From NCBI RefSeq assembly GCF_014843845.1, contig NZ_JHQS01000006.1, forward strand, positions 62,001 to 126,000: a stretch of 64,000 nucleotides of DNA, in the 5' to 3' direction. Position numbers and translations under genes: made by a program. This DNA is from Mesorhizobium amorphae (lineage in GTDB: Bacteria > Pseudomonadota > Alphaproteobacteria > Rhizobiales > Rhizobiaceae). The notes under the pieces were generated by a model. It saw nothing but the letters and a program-made list of their open reading frames with translations. It was not told the DNA's origin and did no database searches. Of the stretch, positions 62,336 through 64,000 are shown piece after piece. Every line of letters begins with the position of its first letter. The first letter of the stretch is position 1.

Positions 62336-64000
62336 CTATTCCACCGTCACCGACTTCGCCAGATTGCGCGGCTGGTCGACGTCGGTGCCCATGAACACGG
62401 CGGTGAAGTAGGCGAGCATCTGGATCGGCAGCGCGTAGACGATCGGTGAGATGATTTCCGGCACGTCGGGCAGGATGATCGTCTCCATCGTCTTGACGCT
62501 CGCCTGTGCCGCACCCTTGCTGTCGGTGATCAGGATGATCTTGCCGCCGCGCGCCGCCACTTCCTGCATGTTCGACACCGTCTTTTCGAAGATGCGGTCA
62601 TGCGGCGCGATGACGATCACCGGCATGTTCTCGTCGATCAGCGCGATCGGGCCGTGCTTCAGCTCGCCCGCAGCATAACCTTCGGCGTGGATATAGGAGA
62701 TTTCCTTGAGCTTCAGCGCGCCTTCCATGGCCAGCGGGAAATTGGTGTCGCGGCCGAGATACAGCACGTCCTTGTAGCGCGACAGTTCCCGCGCAATGCG
62801 CTCGATCTGCCCGTCGAGCTTCAGCACCTGGTTGGCGTAGCGCGGCGCTTCCGACAGCTCGCGCACCAGCGTCTTTTCCTGCTCACGCGAAATCGTTCCG
62901 CGCGCCACGCCGGCGCGTATCGCAAGCGAGGCCAGCACCGAGAGCTGACAGGTAAAAGCCTTGGTCGAGGCGACGCCGATCTCCGGGCCGGCCAGCGTCG
63001 GCAGCACCACATCGGATTCGCGTGCCATGGTCGATTCGCGCACATTGACGACGGCGCCGATCTTCATGCCGGCCTTCCGGCAGTAGCGCAGCGAGGCCAG
63101 CGTGTCGGCGGTCTCGCCCGACTGCGAGATGAAGAAGGCGGCGTCGTTGGCCGACAGCGGCATCTCGCGGTAGCGGAATTCCGAGGCGACATCGATGTCG
63201 ACCGGCAGCCGCGCATAGCGCTCGAACCAGTATTTGCTGATCAGGCCGGCGAGATAGGCGGTGCCGCAGGCCGAGATCGCCAGCCGTCCGATCTTGGCGA
63301 AATCGAAGGGCAGCTCGAGCGGCTTCGAGACGCCGGAGACGAAATCCACATAATGCGCCAGCGTGTGCGAGATCACTTCCGGCTGCTCATGGATTTCCTT
63401 TTCCATGAAGTGTCGGCGGTTGCCCTTGTCGACCATGAAGCTGGTCGAGAGCGACTGCTGGCGCTTGCGCTCGACCTTGTTGCCGTCCATGTCGAAAATG
63501 GCGACATCGTTGCGTCGCACCACCGCCCAGTCGCCGTCTTCCAGATAGGTGATCGAATTGGTGAAGGGCGCCAGCGCAATGGCGTCGGACCCCAAAAACA
63601 TCTCGCCGTCGCCATGGCCGACGGCCAAGGGCGGGCCATTGCGGGCGCCGACGATCAGATCCTCGTCACCTTTGAACATGATCGCCAGTGCGAAGGCGCC
63701 TTCCAGCCGCTTCAGCGCCTGGTGCGCGGCCTCGACCGGCTTCAGCCCCCTGGCCAGTTCGCGCGCCACCAGATGCGCCACGACCTCGGTATCGGTCTGC
63801 GACGAGAAAGAATAGCCGTCGCGGATTAGTTCGTCGCGCAGCTCGGCGAAATTCTCGATGATGCCGTTGTGGACGATGGCGACGCCGTCGGAAAAATGCG
63901 GATGCGCGTTGGTTTCGTTCGGCACGCCATGCGTTGCCCAGCGCGTGTGGCCGATGCCGATCGTGCCGCCGAGCGGCTCGTTCTTCAGCAGGCGTTCGAG
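62336..64000 (-). CDS. glmS: Glutamine-fructose-6-phosphate aminotransferase, start cut by window edge
   Basis: The frame is open to the right window edge, so the N-terminus, including the catalytic Cys, lies outside. The visible 554 residues contain the rest of the class II glutaminase domain (TRWATHGVPNETNAHPH, VHNGIIENF, TDTEVVAHL) and two SIS domains (CGTAYLAGLISKYWFE; YLGRDTNFPLAMEGALKLKEISYIHAEGYAAGELKHGPIALID), ending LAKSVTVE. The enzyme makes glucosamine-6-phosphate for peptidoglycan and LPS. Confidence 0.96.
   Translation of the reverse strand, partial: LERLLKNEPLGGTIGIGHTRWATHGVPNETNAHPHFSDGVAIVHNGIIENFAELRDELIRDGYSFSSQTDTEVVAHLVARELARGLKPVEAAHQALKRLEGAFALAIMFKGDEDLIVGARNGPPLAVGHGDGEMFLGSDAIALAPFTNSITYLEDGDWAVVRRNDVAIFDMDGNKVERKRQQSLSTSFMVDKGNRRHFMEKEIHEQPEVISHTLAHYVDFVSGVSKPLELPFDFAKIGRLAISACGTAYLAGLISKYWFERYARLPVDIDVASEFRYREMPLSANDAAFFISQSGETADTLASLRYCRKAGMKIGAVVNVRESTMARESDVVLPTLAGPEIGVASTKAFTCQLSVLASLAIRAGVARGTISREQEKTLVRELSEAPRYANQVLKLDGQIERIARELSRYKDVLYLGRDTNFPLAMEGALKLKEISYIHAEGYAAGELKHGPIALIDENMPVIVIAPHDRIFEKTVSNMQEVAARGGKIILITDSKGAAQASVKTMETIILPDVPEIISPIVYALPIQMLAYFTAVFMGTDVDQPRNLAKSVTVE

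Overview
The window looks like chromosome from a Rhizobiales alphaproteobacterium, most probably Mesorhizobium or a close relative. This is inferred from high GC, rhizobial small intergenic palindromes (near 446, 3165, 5454, 36480 and 49541), the gene orders cysE-DUF3126 and mfd-sdhE-recG, a class II DAHP synthase, and several short DUF families typical of rhizobia (DUF982, DUF1127, DUF2218, DUF3126). No database search was possible, so family names come from motif recognition.

Layout. 1-22257 is ordinary chromosomal housekeeping and signalling: a DUF2182 protein cut by the window edge, PAS and PilZ proteins, a transglutaminase-like protease, NYN/ankyrin genes, gamma carbonic anhydrase, cysE, a run of small hydrolase and stress genes, double cold-shock protein, gloA, ilvA, an M24-like protein, a tandem pair of DUF900 lipoprotein hydrolases, adenine deaminase, and an Omp25/31-type porin-like protein.

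22258-30442 is an accessory segment ending at a tRNA-Leu(UAA) gene. It has few genes, several strong GC-rich hairpins, an acidic-repeat pseudogene, and two complete IS1595-family transposons (23575-25742 and 26979-29021). Each has terminal inverted repeats, a perfect 8-bp target duplication and its own cargo. The first carries a trypsin-like protease frameshifted exactly at its catalytic serine motif. The second carries a small basic protein and a protein with a HEPN-like Rx4H motif.

30715-42221 returns to core genes: NUDIX hydrolases, an old-yellow-enzyme reductase, a MoaB/CinA-like protein, universal stress protein, gpt, PilZ, an ABC exporter and nadE. The ABC exporter has a leader containing a 13-codon ORF with a hidden Shine-Dalgarno site.

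42261-47521 is a second island. It sits between two diverged copies of the 3' part of a 3-methyladenine DNA glycosylase gene: a broken copy on the left and an intact gene on the right. Its cargo is AT-richer: two secreted unknowns, a twice-frameshifted gene and a stand-alone RelA/SpoT-domain protein.

47780-64000 is core again: DUF1003 and DedA membrane proteins, hemerythrin, dgkA, GFA, a diguanylate cyclase, an Xre/MbcA-RES toxin-antitoxin pair with a palindromic operator, DAHP synthase, mfd, sdhE, recG, DUF502 and the start-truncated glmS.
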